Part shown: positions 9,992 through 23,014 of the stretch, in pieces
Layout of the letters: each line of letters opens with the position of its first letter
Numbering within the stretch: position 1 is the first letter of the stretch
Source of the DNA: Hordeum vulgare subsp. vulgare
Taxonomy: Eukaryota; Streptophyta; Magnoliopsida; Poales; Poaceae
Assembly (NCBI RefSeq): GCF_904849725.1
Contig: NC_058522.1
Location: forward strand, 198,383,986 to 198,447,985
Reading direction: 5' to 3'
DNA length: 64,000 nt
Translations under genes and position numbers: made by a program
The notes under the pieces: generated by a model
The model's input: the letters and a program-made list of their open reading frames with translations, nothing else
What the model was told of the DNA's origin: nothing
The model's database searches: none

Positions 9992-12900
9992 TGTGACAGC
10001 CCGATGCCGACGTTCCAGAAGATTCCCCATTTCTTTCCATTTTCGTCGTGTGTCTATTTTATTTTTTCGCATCATCATCGCATCATGCGCATCATCAGCA
10101 TTGCATCGACATTCCGTTGCCGCCAGTTTTCAAAAACTTGCATCCGTTGTTAGTTACCGGTTCTCGTCGTTGTCCGTTCTCTTCCCGACCGCACTCGCAC
10201 GCGCACGCGGCACCATCGAAACCCTGGTTTTAAAGTGTGTGTAAAACTTTCTCTGATCGGGTTGAAAATTGACGTGCGGTCTTAATTAGTTATAGCTAGG
10301 CCGCCTGTCGAATTTCGTCGCGATCGGAGTCCGTCTGGTACCCGAACGGTCGACCGTAGCGGCACCGTGCTAGGTTATTCGTCGGACGTTTGTCGGTGTT
10401 TTAAAACTCGTTGTCGCGCCGCCCGTTCTCCCTCTCGTCTCCAGATATCCACTCTATGCGGTCATTTACCCGAACCCGCGTTCGAGTTCCTTCGTTTACG
10501 ATCGCGTGGGCGAAAACGGGGCCGGATTCGGATAACCCTAGCCCCGTGTGTATAAATAGGCAGCCTCCCCTTGCTAATCTGGCCCTAGCCCCTCCCCATC
10601 TCGATTCCCGTGTGAATTAGTGTGCAACCGCCACCCCCAACGCCCCTGTCTCCCTCCTCGCGCCAGGCCCTCCCGGCCCAGATCGGGGCCCGCTCGAGCC
10701 CATCTGGGCCCGGACGAGCCCGTTGGTGGTTCCAGCTCTCCTCCTCCCTGCTCCCCTCGCCGAGCTACGCCGCCCGCGCCTCGCCGGCGCCCAGCTGGCG
10801 GCCTCCCGCGCGCAGCTGCAGCCTCCCCCGCCGCCTTTGCACTTTGCCTCCGCGTCGCCGCGCCGCCCCGCCTACCCCGCCGCCGGCCTCTGCCAGTAAG
10901 CTAGCCGCCGCCATGGTCCCGCAGCTCCCTTTCCCGCCGTCGTGGGGATCCGCAGCCGGTCTCCCTCGTCTCCCCGGATCTGACGGCGTCCGCCCGCCTG
11001 CATCCGCCGGCGCCTCCCTCCCGCCTCGTCGGTTGCGTCGCCAAGCTCTGCGGCCGCTGCCGTGTTCATCGGCTCGAAGGAGCACGCAGGGTCGAGCGAG
11101 CGCCTCGCTGCGCGTTGACCGAGCTTCAGCTCGTGCGCCTTCGCCCCCTCGCACCCGAGGCCCAGCCGGCTCCCAAGGCCCAGCGCCTTCCTCACCCGAG
11201 GCAGGCCACCTCCAAGGCCCACCTCGGCCTGCCTCCTCCTCTCCAGGCCTGCCAACGCCCTAGGCCCAAGGTGAGAACCCCCCCCCCCCGGATCCTCTAT
11301 TCATCGCCCATGGGCTGATTTGTTATCCTGCGCCCATGTAATGTTCGGCCCATTAAGGATTTAGGATGTTTTAGGAATTTATAATTCCAGAAAATAGGCA
11401 TATATTAGATCGCCCGTAGTTTTAAATCCGTAAGTCGGATCGTGACATCTTGTGTATGGTTTTGGGGCAGTTTTGCGAGTAGAACACGATTTCACAACTT
11501 GCATATTTGTTTGGCGTCATTTAGCGCACCGTATGCCTAGAGTAACATGTTGTTTTAATAGGATACGTCCCGTATTTATTTTTTTCTTCGGTCCAGATTG
11601 CTCGAGTACCTTAGATAAAATGCCTATGTTTTAGGGACACATATTCCATGTATTTTAGAGCGGTCATTGGTATTTTTGCGTGTAGGGAATTGCGCTAGTT
11701 TATTTTACCGTGTCTAGGGTATTATTTCGCATCTTTCGTGTGGCATTATATTGTTGTGCAACCCCACATATTTTATATGTTTCCGGGTAGAAAAATCTGG
11801 ATTTTTCTGTGCAATTAGTTTTAGCTTTTGATCAAGTTAGTTCGCGCGATATTTTGCCATGTTGCCCTCTTGTCATTTTCGTAGGATTTATTCCGTGCTC
11901 CGTTTGATTAAGTTGTCAACTAGGGAGTTGTTCTTGGGTGTTTAGACTAGCCCCTGGTATTTCTGGTTGCAACAGAAATGCATGTTTAGGTGTGTTTTGA
12001 TTGCTCTCAAGTTGCTAGAAATAGTGCTGATTTGGAGGTGCTGAAATATTTCTAATTCTGGAATCTGTTATATTTTGTTGCTGTCTTGTCTTGCTTGCAT
12101 CTTGTGATATGTAGCTCTTTTGAGGTTGGTCCGATGGAGTTAGTTGTACCCCTTGTGTTTATCTAGCATGCTGTAAATTTTCATCCATTTGGAGTCATGT
12201 AGCTATAGTTTTTGCTGCTGTCAATATGCCTTCAGATCAAAAACTGCACTTCCATGAAGTGTTATTTTCACTAAGTCTGAAATAGTGTGTGAGATGCCAT
12301 TTTGTGTCTTCTTTTCCTAGTGTTCCTTGCTGCCATGTTAGTTGTTGTTAGTTGTTTGTAGTAGTGCTTCTTGCCCTCTTTCGTGACATGTCTTGGTTGA
12401 TTATATCGGAATTGTGTAGCTCGTAGTTGTCGGGTGTAGAAAATGCTATGTGGCTGATTTTGGCAGATTGTAGTGTTTTCTTGTTTTGCTCGTAATTGTT
12501 GATTCGTATCTCCGATTTGATCTTGTCCTACATGAAACTTGCTTAGCATCTCGTATAGTTTCATTTTCCCTTGCTGGTTGCATGTGTTGAAGTGCTCGTG
12601 ACCGTCGTTGCACACATATTGCATTCATGCCATTATATCTTGCGATGCTTGTATATTTTGAACCGTAGCTCCGTTGGAGTTGTTCTTTATGTGTAGATGG
12701 CTTGAAATGACGTGTAGAATCACGTGAACCTATTTTTTTTTGCTGTTTAACAACTAATTAAATGCATTAGTTCAGATCTGGACAGAATTGTAAATTATCA
12801 TGTGAGGTCGTCTCGGCCTCATTTCCGACCTCATTTAAAATGCCTAGATAGGTAGTTTAATTACGCTTCACCTCTTACCATGTTTAACCACATTTAATAT

Positions 12901-14893
12901 TGCCGAGTACCTAATCGGGATAGAACTAAATAAATAAATGTGGAGTTTCGTCAATATGCAACTTGTTGCATATTGATCTTAACTTAATGTGTAGTGACTG
13001 CTTGTGTGATTTGTCATGCCGTGACTTGCATGTATTCAGCTGCTCATGCATCATTTGTGTTGTCCATCGTGTGGTGAATTCGAGTGTTGATTCTTGTTTC
13101 CGGTTTTCCCCGTCTCGTTAGAGTTCCGCAAGCGTATCGGATTGTGAGGACCCGTTCGACTACGTCGGTTCGTCTGCTTCACGGAGGCATTCTTCTTCCA
13201 AGCGGGATCTCAGGAAAGATGACCATTTCCCCGGATACCGTTACTATCATTGCCGTGCTAGTTTTATCGCTTCTATCGATTATGTCTCCTTGCCTACCAC
13301 ATGTTAAATATCAGCTTTCTCAACAATGCCATTATAACCTTCAACCTGTTCGACCTAGCAAACCAATGATTGGCTATGTTACTGCTTGCTTAACCCTGTG
13401 TAGCGTTGCTAGTTGCAGGTGTAGATGCTTCCATGTGAAAACATGGGTTCCTTGTTATATCACCATATTTAAATGCTATTTAATTTAATGCACCTATATA
13501 CTTGGTAAAAGGTGGAAGGCTCGGCCTTTCTAGCCTGGTGTTTTGTTCCACCTTTGCCCCCTTAGTTTCCGGCTACCGGTGTTATGTTCCATAAATGAGC
13601 GCTCCTAACACGATCGGGGTTGTTATGGGGAACCCCTTGATAATTTGTTCTAGATTAAAGCTTGTCTGGCAAGGTCCAACTTTGGTACTACATTTGCCTA
13701 ATCACCCAATAAAATTGCATAGGGACTTTCCGGACCCCGAGGATAATTTAATCAACCCCCCGACCAGTGCTCCTCATGAGTGTTGGTCCCACCTGAGCGA
13801 TGTCCGGCGCCCCTCTGGTCAACAGGAGGTTTAGCGATCCCGACGTCTAGCTCATCCGCTGTGTCCTGAGAACGAGGTACGCGACTCCTATCGGGATCGT
13901 CGACACGTCGGGCGGCCTTGCTGCATTAGTTTTACCTTTGACGAGATATCTTGTGCATCGGGATTCCGGTGATGCTTTGTGTAATCTCAGAGTTGAGGTT
14001 TTCCACTAGGGAATCCGACGAGATCGCGAGCTTCGTGATTGAGGATTTCTATGCGGCTTGTGGTAATTTGTGATGGACTAGTTGGAGCACCCCTGCAGGG
14101 TTAAATCTTTTCGGAAAGTCGTGCCCGCGGTTATGTGGCAACGTGGAAGCTTTGTTTAACACTGGTTCTAGATAAATTGAAGTTGACTTAACTAAAACTT
14201 GCCAACTGTGTGCGTAACCGTGACTGTCTCTTTCGTGAGTTCCTTCTCCGATCGAGGACACGGCGGGGTTATGTCTGACGTAGGTAGGTGTTTAGGATCA
14301 TTCATTTGATCAACAGTAGTTCACGTCCGTTATGTGTAGATCTTCCCCCTCTTATTTCTTGTACTCATAAGTTAGCCACCAAATATATGCTTAGATGTTG
14401 CTGCAACGTCACCACTTTACCATGCCTCACCCATTAAGCTTTGCTAGTCTTGATACCTTTGGAAATGAGATTGCTGAGTCCCCTGTGGCTCACAGATTAC
14501 TACAACACCAGTTGCAGGTACAGGTAAAGGTTACTTGAGGCGAGCGTGTTGATTGTTCAATTGGAGTGGCTTGTTCTTCTTCTTCTTCTTCTGCATCGAT
14601 CTAGGATGGGTTCCAGGCCGGCAGCCTGGGATAGCAAGGATGGACGTCGTTTCATTTTCTCATTTGTTTTCGTCCGTAGTCGGACCCTGCTCTTACTCTT
14701 GATGTTTATGTAATGTACTGATGTGACTCTGATGTAGCTTGTGGCGAGTGTAAGCCAAACTCTATATATATCTCTTCTTTTCAGTACATGTACTTGTAAC
14801 GATATCCATTCTTGCGACACGACAAGATGCGCTTCAATCCCTGACGAGGCCCTCATGCCAAATTGAGGATAGGGTCGCATCTTGGGCGTGACA
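9992..14893 (+). repeat. 5' LTR of Sukkula-type LARD
   Basis: 4902 bases. It has a TATA box at 10551, a GC-rich block at about 10620-11280 with long overlapping frames that are not conserved as protein in the other LTR, and an AT-rich remainder. Compared with the 3' LTR it carries about 150 extra bases around 11050-11200 (cggccgctgccgtg onward), explaining most of the length difference. Confidence 0.85.
10551..10559 (+). promoter_or_regulatory. TATA box in 5' LTR
   Basis: TATAAATAG about 560 bases into the LTR, conserved at 23006 in the 3' LTR, in the expected position for the LTR promoter. Transcription would start about 30 bases downstream. Confidence 0.65.
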
Positions 14894-17623
14894 AGTTGGT
14901 ATCAGAGCAGTACCGACCTAAGAGCCCCCGTGATTGATCGAACTTGGCCGAGTCGAGTCTAGTGAAAAACTGCTTTGAGTCTAGTTATATATCGGAGAGT
15001 AGGATTCTTTTTTCTCCTCTTCTATGCTCTGGTGAGGAATCTTGACGTAATAATTTAATTCTACTCCTCCTCTCACTCAAAAAAAAATTAGGATCACGCG
15101 GATATTTTTGGAATCTATATAATGCCGATGTGACGGAGTTCTGTCTTGGTGCCTCCTATCTGCTTTTAGTTTCAGGGGAGTTGAGCTCCAGGGGATTCTT
15201 GAGCACATCGTTATCATTCAGATTTCTTAGTATCTCAGAACGAAGGATGTTCGTAATTGCTTCAATACTAGTAGTGCCGAGATAACCCCGATGTTCCCAG
15301 TACTGGTGCAGATTGTTCGGGAGTACTGCCATACTTTGTATGGTTGTGATCACGAGGGTCTGCTGTAGATGAAGGTCCGAGATTCCGGTTGTGTGTTGAC
15401 AGATGTGATACAGGTGACGGGTTAGTATAGGAGTTGTGTGATATTACTCCTTGTATCCGTGTACCAGATTGCATGACCAGATATTTTGGGAATTCTTAGG
15501 TGGGAATTCAAGTAGTTGCTTATAAAACAATCTTCCAACAAATGTATGATTTTAGGTTGGGGTTCGACATCTAGTGGATTCCTGTCCACGAAAATATCGG
15601 ACGAAATCTTTCTCATGAGTTTGTTCTGGCTAATTGTAAGCCGCATCCTTTGTTGTGTTGAATATGGTAATTCGAGTTGCTTCGATGTCAAGTGGTGATT
15701 TCAGATCTTTCCTAAGAGGTGTTCTCATATTTTTATGTGAGAATGCAAATTCTTTTGTTTGTTCAATTGTCATATCAATTTTTGTCAACCGGAGTGATCT
15801 TATCAAATCCATTCAACCAGGGTGCTTCTCTGCAACTGAATTCAATCCTCTCAAAAACAAATTTGCAGATCATTCTCTCAATTCTTACCGGAGTTTGTCT
15901 CATCTGTCCCAAGTTGTCTTTGTTTTTCCCCGCCCTCCCACCCTTTTCTTCAGTGATTCAATTTTCATCCAAGAGTTTTCTTTTCATTGTGCTCCCGCTG
16001 GTTGTTCTTTTCTCTCTTACCCGGTGATTCGTTGTGAAGATTCTCAGGAGCTTCGTGTACCTCTTTTTTCATTCTTGTCATCTTTCCGGTGAATACAATT
16101 CAGTTATCCATGGTCATCATATCCTTTTCAACCATTAAATTCTTTCCAACATTGGAAATTCTTTCAGCCTATCTTGTTTATTAATTCCTCTCTCTTTCTA
16201 TCCGGAGTGTTAATGATATTTCAGAAGTTCTGATTTTCAATCCTTCGGTTATTTCGAGGTGCTAACCTCATCTAGTATTCTTGTACCGGTGCAATATCTC
16301 CCGTTCTAGTAATCTTTTCAACGGTGATTTCTTTCAGTGGGCTCATAACCCACAGGTTTTTCCCAGGATCGTTATTGCTCTTGTAATCTTTCGGAGATCT
16401 TTAATTCTTTTCAACTATGAGGTAAGTATGAATTTCATCAATCATATCCCTTCTCCAATATCTATTTGAATTAACTCTCATATTTGGCTCAACCTTTCAC
16501 TCTTCCTTGTTCCGGAGTGTCTCAGTTATCCTTGGTGCTGTTTCTCGTCATCATTCTCGGCTTGGAAATCCGAAGGAGTGTTTTTCTCAATCTTGGTTCA
16601 TTCTCTTGAAGATTTATCTTTTCAGCTTGTGCCATCATCTTGAATTGTTCCAATCATGAGAATCCATTTCTCGTTATCCGGTGCTTCTCTGAGTTGTTGT
16701 TTTTTTAATTTCTCGTTCCTTCGAAGGCCATCATTTTAGAAGATTCTTTGTTCTCAGCTTTCAGCTTTCATCCTCAAATCTTCTTAATTGTTGTCTCTTC
16801 GTTCGTCTCTCAATTATTCCGGTGCCTTGTTCTAGTTTTCTCTCAGGCGGATCATGATCTCTTCATTCTCATGTATCTCCATTAATTCTTGGTATCCCAG
16901 TTCAATCCAATTCTCACCGGTGCTTCCTTCAATTATGCTTCAAGTGGTGCTGATCTCTCTGTCTCCTCAAGATCATTTCAAGAGGAATAAGATGCATGCT
17001 TAATCCGTTGCTTGTCATCAATTTAACTTGATGAAGGATGAGCATAACATAATTCTTATTCTGGTTCTTCCTTCTTCCAAGAGATTTCAATTGTTCTTCC
17101 GGAGTGGCTCATGATATCGATTCTTTTCTCAAGTGCTTATCTTTCTTTTCCGAAGTGTCAAGTTTTGTTAAGTATCTCTTTGTGAAGCTTCATCTAAATC
17201 ATGGCAAGGTCATAATCTTATTCTTTTCTACCTTCATATCGTTGCATCATTCATTTGTATACGGAGGTCCTTCATGGTGGTTCTTCAAGGTTTCAATCCA
17301 TTATCAAGTGTTCTTCAAGATTCTTGTTGGACAACCTCAAGCATTCTTTCCCTTGCATTTCCAGTGCATTAGTTCTTCCTTTATCCTTTGAGGTGGTGTT
17401 ATAGCATTCTTGTTAGTGTAGGAGCCTCGAAGAGTTTTCCTTTCAAGAATGAGATATTAAACCACCAATTCTATGATCATGAGATATTTCAACTCATGAT
17501 TTCTTCATTGAGCTATCTTGGTTTAGTTTTCACCTAAAGCTTTTCCTGTGGTTTGTTGCTATCATGGTGCTTGTCTTTAGTCCAAGTTCTCAATGTATCC
17601 TCTTTTTGTAAGAAGTTTTCATA
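14894..17623 (+). other. Non-coding internal domain of LARD, left part
   Basis: The first 700 bases or so match the leader of the coding Gypsy element at the right edge of the window (63000-63747, minus strand). The rest is pyrimidine-rich with no protein similarity recognised. Short CCGGAGTG or CCGGTGCT motifs recur every 80-200 bases from about 15790 to 17110, which looks like a decayed repeat structure. Confidence 0.6.
14897..14908 (+). promoter_or_regulatory. Primer-binding site (tRNA-iMet type)
   Basis: TGGTATCAGAGC, complementary to the 3' end of plant initiator-Met tRNA, sits three bases after the 5' LTR of the LARD. It supports the plus orientation. Confidence 0.85.
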
Positions 17624-17628
17624 TCTTT

Positions 17629-20600
17629 TGTCACACCCTGTTTTTCACCACAAGTATTTTATGTTGCAAAATCAGAGCTTGTTAAAACTTCTTCAAATAA
17701 TGTTGTGAGTGGAATGTAAGCCCTTGCATGAGTGAATGCTTGCTTGCTTGATGACTCAAACCCATGAAAAACTTATTATTTTGCTCTCTTCAAAAACCCT
17801 TTTTCCTTTATATCAAGATCACCTTCATCATGTTGGGATACACTACTAGCTCATGAAGCCAAGTGGCACTTCCAACCAAAGTTGGTGATCTGATCCAAAT
17901 ATTATTTTCATTCATTAAGAACATTAATTTGTGATTTAAATATTATTTTCCTATTTTATATTTATCTCTGTTTCTAAGGCCAGGAATGATATTCCCACAA
18001 GGAAAATTGCTTTCCTGCCTTAGAAAATTCTAAGTAAATTCATGGAAGCTCAAAAGGACATATATTTTCCATATATAAGATTTTTCAACCCTATTTTATA
18101 TTAATATTATTTGAGTAAAACCCTGAAAACCATTTCTGTCTATTTTAGCTTTTTGAGATGTTTCCAAAGGAAATAATCTCAATAAATTCCCATAAAATTA
18201 CAGGAGCCCTCCCAAGCCATATTAGGTGCTCACATAAAATCTCACCTTGATCCAAGGTGGGGAAGTGCACCTAATGAGCCAAAAACCCTCTCTGTCCAGA
18301 GAAGAGTTGGAACAACTCTACATTGCAATGTTTCTCCAATGGAGCTGAAACTTTGCAGAGGTGTTTGACACCCCAAATGAGGACTCCAAACCAAAGATGG
18401 GATTTGTGAGACTCTGATTGGCCACACTTCCTTTGTAAAGGACAGTACTGGTCATTTTGAAGCATTTCCAAGTTTACAAAGCTAAACTTGTTCAATGGAG
18501 CTCAAATTTGGTGAAACCCCATGTTTTTACCCCAAGACCAAACCTGTTAAGTGTCAGTCCCAGTGGTGGAGTGGAAGCACCCCAAATCACTGTCGAACAC
18601 CTTCTGACAGGAAGGTAAAAACCCTCCTAGCCACTTTTACCCAATGGCAAAGCCCCAAACTTGGTGAGTTAGAGCCCCAGAACACCCTGAGCACTCAGTA
18701 AAGTAGCCCCTCCCCAACTCCAAGCACTAGTGACAAGATCTTCAATTTGAGCCGCAGGCCAGGGCTGGCAACACTGGTGTTCCTTGCCTCCTTTGACCAG
18801 CTCGTGCTCCCACTAGCACATAACGGCTAGGCACACTCCCAGCAACACTCAGGACATGGAGGACACGTCCAAAGTGCCCCAGAGCGCGCCAGCATGCCGT
18901 GGCATGCCAAAACTGCGCTTTGGACGCGCTACAGAGAACCTCCAGCAAGGGGATGTCGCCCCCCGCCAGTTCCAACCTCCCAAGTAGTGTCCAAACGCTC
19001 CCCCGACAGCCACTCTGTGCAAATCTACCATCAGGGGGCCCCTCTCCTCGCGCAAGAACTCAGGCGACGCATGCCCGGGCACGCCCGACGCGGCCGAACA
19101 TGCACGGACGCTGCGGTTCGACCCCACTCTCTCTCCCTCTGCGGCCGATGCACCAGAAGGTCCTAAACCACGTCCCGAACCCGTGGTTTCACGGCCAGCA
19201 CCTCACTGTACACGCACGCGCACCAAGGTGAGTCACCGGCGCGCCCGAGTCGGCTCACCGTCGCTGGCCTATAAATAGGTCTCCCCGGCACCCCAGCACC
19301 CCCCAGGCAGCTTCAACACAACCACTAGACTCCCCCTAGCCGCCCAATCGAGCTCGCAGAGCCCCGGTGCTCGAGATCGACCGAGGCCCCTCCGCCTCGG
19401 AGCTCCGGTCGATCTCCGGCTACACGTCGGCTGCTGCGCCGCCCGACCTCCCATTGCACTTCCCTTGACGCCAGGATCATTTCCCCCAACTTCCCCGAGC
19501 GAATCCGTGCCCCTAGCCACTAGCTCGACGCCATCCCGAAACCTTTCCGCCACGGTCACCTCGTCGCCGGCAACCCAGACCACCTCCGGTGACGTCCCGA
19601 CCACGAGCAGGTAGGCGGAGGAACGAGGGACCCATTCCCGCTCCTAGATTGGCCTGAGGGCAACGGTAGCCTCGTCGGCATCCGTATACACCTCTCTGGC
19701 TGGAGGTAGGAGAAGGACCCGACAGGTGGAGCTCACATGTCGGTGTCCCGGGGCAGCCAGCGCGCGCAGCCGCTGACGCTCACCCCAGGGGCCCGCATGT
19801 CAGGTTTGAACCTGGCACGCGCGTGCCTGGTGGCCGGTCTGCTGGCTGGGCCGGCTGGGTCCCCCCCTGGCCTTTTCTTTTATTTTTAACCTGCAAGCTT
19901 AAATGATTTTTATAAAAATATTTAGCCAGTAGAAAAATATGATTCTTCCACCAACAATTTTCTAAAAATGTGTAGTAATTGATTCTGTAGAGTTTGACAT
20001 TTTTCAAAAACAGAATCTTCTTTGGTATAATAAAATGATATTAAAAGCATTTGTTTGTTCCTGTTTGCTTTTAAATAAATATTCTTAGCTAATAAAAACC
20101 TTCAGAAACATTTTCCAAAATAATAAACTGAATTTATTCAAGCTTTGCAACATTTTTAAAAGCACCCTGTGATCTGTTTTGGTGTGAGCTATTATTTATT
20201 TATTCCTTTCTCGACGGTAGAGTTACCGAGCGACGGATAATCCGGACGGAAGACCTCGAAGATCCTGGATACCTGGCTGACCAAGGCAAGCAGCCCTTTG
20301 ACCATGACTTGATCATAAACATTGTTGCATGCTAGTATAGTTGGTATTTTCCCGTTGCATGTGATCTCGATGCCGGTTCATCATTGTGGTGATGGCACCG
20401 GAGGCTTCTTCAAAGCCCTTGCATGTTGATGATGTTATTCACATGGCTCCTCGGAGCATGAGCATGATGAGTTTGATCTTACCATCTATGAGGGTCACGC
20501 TACTATCATGCGGGTTACTAAAGTTAGATCATTGCATTGAGCTTGACCCTACCCCTTGAGGGTCATGCTAATACCATGTTGACAAGTAAAGATAGAGCAT

Positions 20601-21883
20601 ATTATCATGAGCATGTTGATGTCATAAAACAAAGAGTTTATGAAAACCCCGTCGGGTGCCACTAATGCCCGAGGGTGATAATGAGTTGGTGGCCACTTTT
20701 GGAGAAGTGGTGCACCGGGTATTTTGCGTGTGTGGTTTCGGAAATGGGATTAGATTTATGATGTGTCGACCGTCCCAACCTTACCTGTACGACCACGTTA
20801 CCCCTTTATGGGACGGAGCTTTGTTGATTACTATGGTCGGTACTAGCAAAGAGCCACATTACTAGTGGCGGGAGTGATCGGTGTCACTCTCGTGATGGGG
20901 TCGTGCCAGGTAGGACGACTATGCCATTATTATGAGTTCCAGGCACACCGTTGGTCCCCGCATGGTTTATACTGTCTAGAGTCGGTGCTCGTAAGACGTA
21001 CAACATGTGGGCTAGGTACCAATCGAGTGAACCTCTTTGTCTAGTATCGTTAGGGGAAAGATGATGATCGGGTACTTACCTCGGGTATATGTGATATACC
21101 GCGAGTCGTGGATGACACGGAAGTTTCCCGTTTCTCGTGGGTCCAGCGTACTACCTCTGCAGAGTGTCAAACTATTCGAATAGACGTGTCCACGGTCAAG
21201 GACAGTTGGGTGGTGCTGCTTAAACTACGTCCAGCATTTCCGCATAAACCAAGTGTGTGTGTGTGAGTTCGGTGAATGGTGTTAATAACCGAAGTTACTT
21301 GAGGAATTGATATGACCAAGTTCGGTGACTTGGCATATAGGGTGAACCCGGTGTGTTCAACCCTTGTCAGATATGTCGATATTTGTAACCTGTTCTTCAG
21401 GAGTAGTTCTTTTAACTTGTTGCATATACCTGATCATTCCACCAAATTGCATTCCACCAAAGATACATGTTACTATTATTCTTCACTATCAATGTTCATA
21501 TCAGGGGCTGTTTGCGAATACATTCAAAGTACTCATTGGCTTGCCACTGGTTATATTATTGACCAGACATGGAAGGACCGGAGTTTGGCGACGAGTACGC
21601 CTACGGAGACGAACCTGCGATCGAGGACGCTTCCAAGTCAGAATGTCTGTCGGTGTAGGCTTGACGGCATGGGCACCGCTTAGCCCTTACGAGTTTCCGC
21701 TACCCGATGTATCTGTTTAATTGGCTTTAGGCCTTGCTCTTGAACCTGACCTTCTGGTCGTTTGATCTAATAATTTCGGTACTTGGATGTAAGACTCTAT
21801 TATTCAGTATCTGTGTTCAGTGAACATTGATCCTTGGGGTCACTGGGCACGGCAAACTCGACTTGCTAGTCGGGGTCCCCACA
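17629..21883 (+). mobile_element. Solo LTR (4255 bp) of chromodomain Gypsy family
   Basis: Starts TGTCACACCC and ends GGGGTCCCCACA, flanked on both sides by the 5-base repeat TCTTT (17624-17628 and 21884-21888). It is homologous in inverted orientation to 32641-36390, the 3' LTR of the chromodomain Gypsy element, and its last 390 or so bases match 42157-42548. No internal sequence follows, so this is a solo LTR from recombination between two LTRs. It interrupts the LARD internal domain and is therefore younger than the LARD. Confidence 0.85.
19270..19278 (+). promoter_or_regulatory. TATA box in solo LTR
   Basis: TATAAATAG followed by C-rich sequence. The inverted counterpart is at 34825-34833 in the homologous LTR, which supports a conserved LTR promoter. 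Confidence 0.55.
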
Positions 21884-21888
21884 TCTTT

Positions 21889-22448
21889 GCTTTCATCTAT
21901 CCTTGGTTCTTGTAGTGGTTGGTTGTCACCTCATAGATGTTGATATGATTTTCATAAGCCCACTACTGTCTTGTTCTTTTCGTTGTTGTTTTTCCAACAA
22001 CTCCGTTCAATTCTTCTTGCAAGAATGCTTGCCAAGTTCATTGGAGTTAATAGTTGACATTCTCTCTTCATTCTCTTCTTCCGTATGAGGTAGTTCCAAT
22101 TCCATTGTTCCGGAGGCATTGTGATGTTTCTCTTTTGGGTCTATCTTCTTGTTCTCTCAAGATCATTGTGCTCCCTTGTTATATTTAGTTGTTTGTTATG
22201 AATATTGTCTAATTCTTCCATCTTATCGAATTTTTTGTCCCATTTTCCTACCGAAGTGCTGCCGAAATTTTCCGTGAATTCTTGCTTCTTTCTCATATCA
22301 TTCCTCATCTCTTTGCAACTTTCAAGGATCGTTGGTTTCACTCGTTTGTCAAAGAAGCGACTAAGTTTTTACCTCTTGTTCTTCCTCATCCTCTCCCCCC
22401 TTTCATTCTTGGATCTCGGGGCGAGATCCTCTTGTAGTGTAGGAGAGT
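21889..22448 (+). other. Non-coding internal domain of LARD, right part
   Basis: Pyrimidine-rich sequence resuming after the solo LTR, ending just before the 3' LTR. The purine-containing stretch before 22449 (cggggcgagatcctcttg, then tagtgtaggagagt) occupies the polypurine-tract position. Confidence 0.6.
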
Positions 22449-23005
22449 TGTGACAGCCCGATGCCGACGTTCCAGAAGATTCCCCATTTCTTTCCTTTTT
22501 CGTCGTGTGTCTATTTTATTTTGTCGCATCATCATCACATCATGCGCATCATCAGCATTGCATCGGCATTCCGTTGCCGCCAGTTTTCAAAACTTGCATC
22601 CGTTGTTAGTTTTGGGTTCTCGTCGATGTCCGTTCGGAGCACGACCGCACTCGCACGCGCCCGCGGCACCGTCGAAACCCTGTTTTGAAAGTGTGCGTAA
22701 ACTTTCTGTGATCGGGTTGAGAATTGACGTGCGGTCTTAATTAGTTATAGCTAGGCCGCCTGTCGAATTTCGTCGCGATCGGAGTCCGTCTGGTACCTGA
22801 ACGGTTGACCGTAGCGACACCGTCTTCGGTTATTCGTCGGACGTTTGTCGGTGTTTTAAAACTCGTTGCCGCGTCTCTCGTTCTCCCTCTCGTCTCCGGA
22901 TATCCACACTACGCGGTCATTTAGACGACCCCGCGTTCGAGTTTGTTCGTTTACGATCGCGTGGGCGAAAATGGGGCCGGATTCAGATAACCCTAGCCCC
23001 ATGTC

Positions 23006-23014
23006 TATAAATAG
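23006..23014 (+). promoter_or_regulatory. TATA box in 3' LTR
   Basis: TATAAATAG at the same LTR position as the copy at 10551. It could drive read-out transcription toward the antisense gene-like unit at 27236. Confidence 0.6.

Noticed and set aside
10620..11263. 213-codon GC-rich frame in the 5' LTR of the LARD
   Set aside because: The homologous frame in the 3' LTR is disrupted by a roughly 150-base indel, the composition is low-complexity Pro/Ala/Ser/Arg, and overlapping frames are open on both strands.
17629..21883. A full second LTR retrotransposon nested in the LARD
   Set aside because: No internal domain or second LTR lies between the TCTTT repeats; the structure is a solo LTR.
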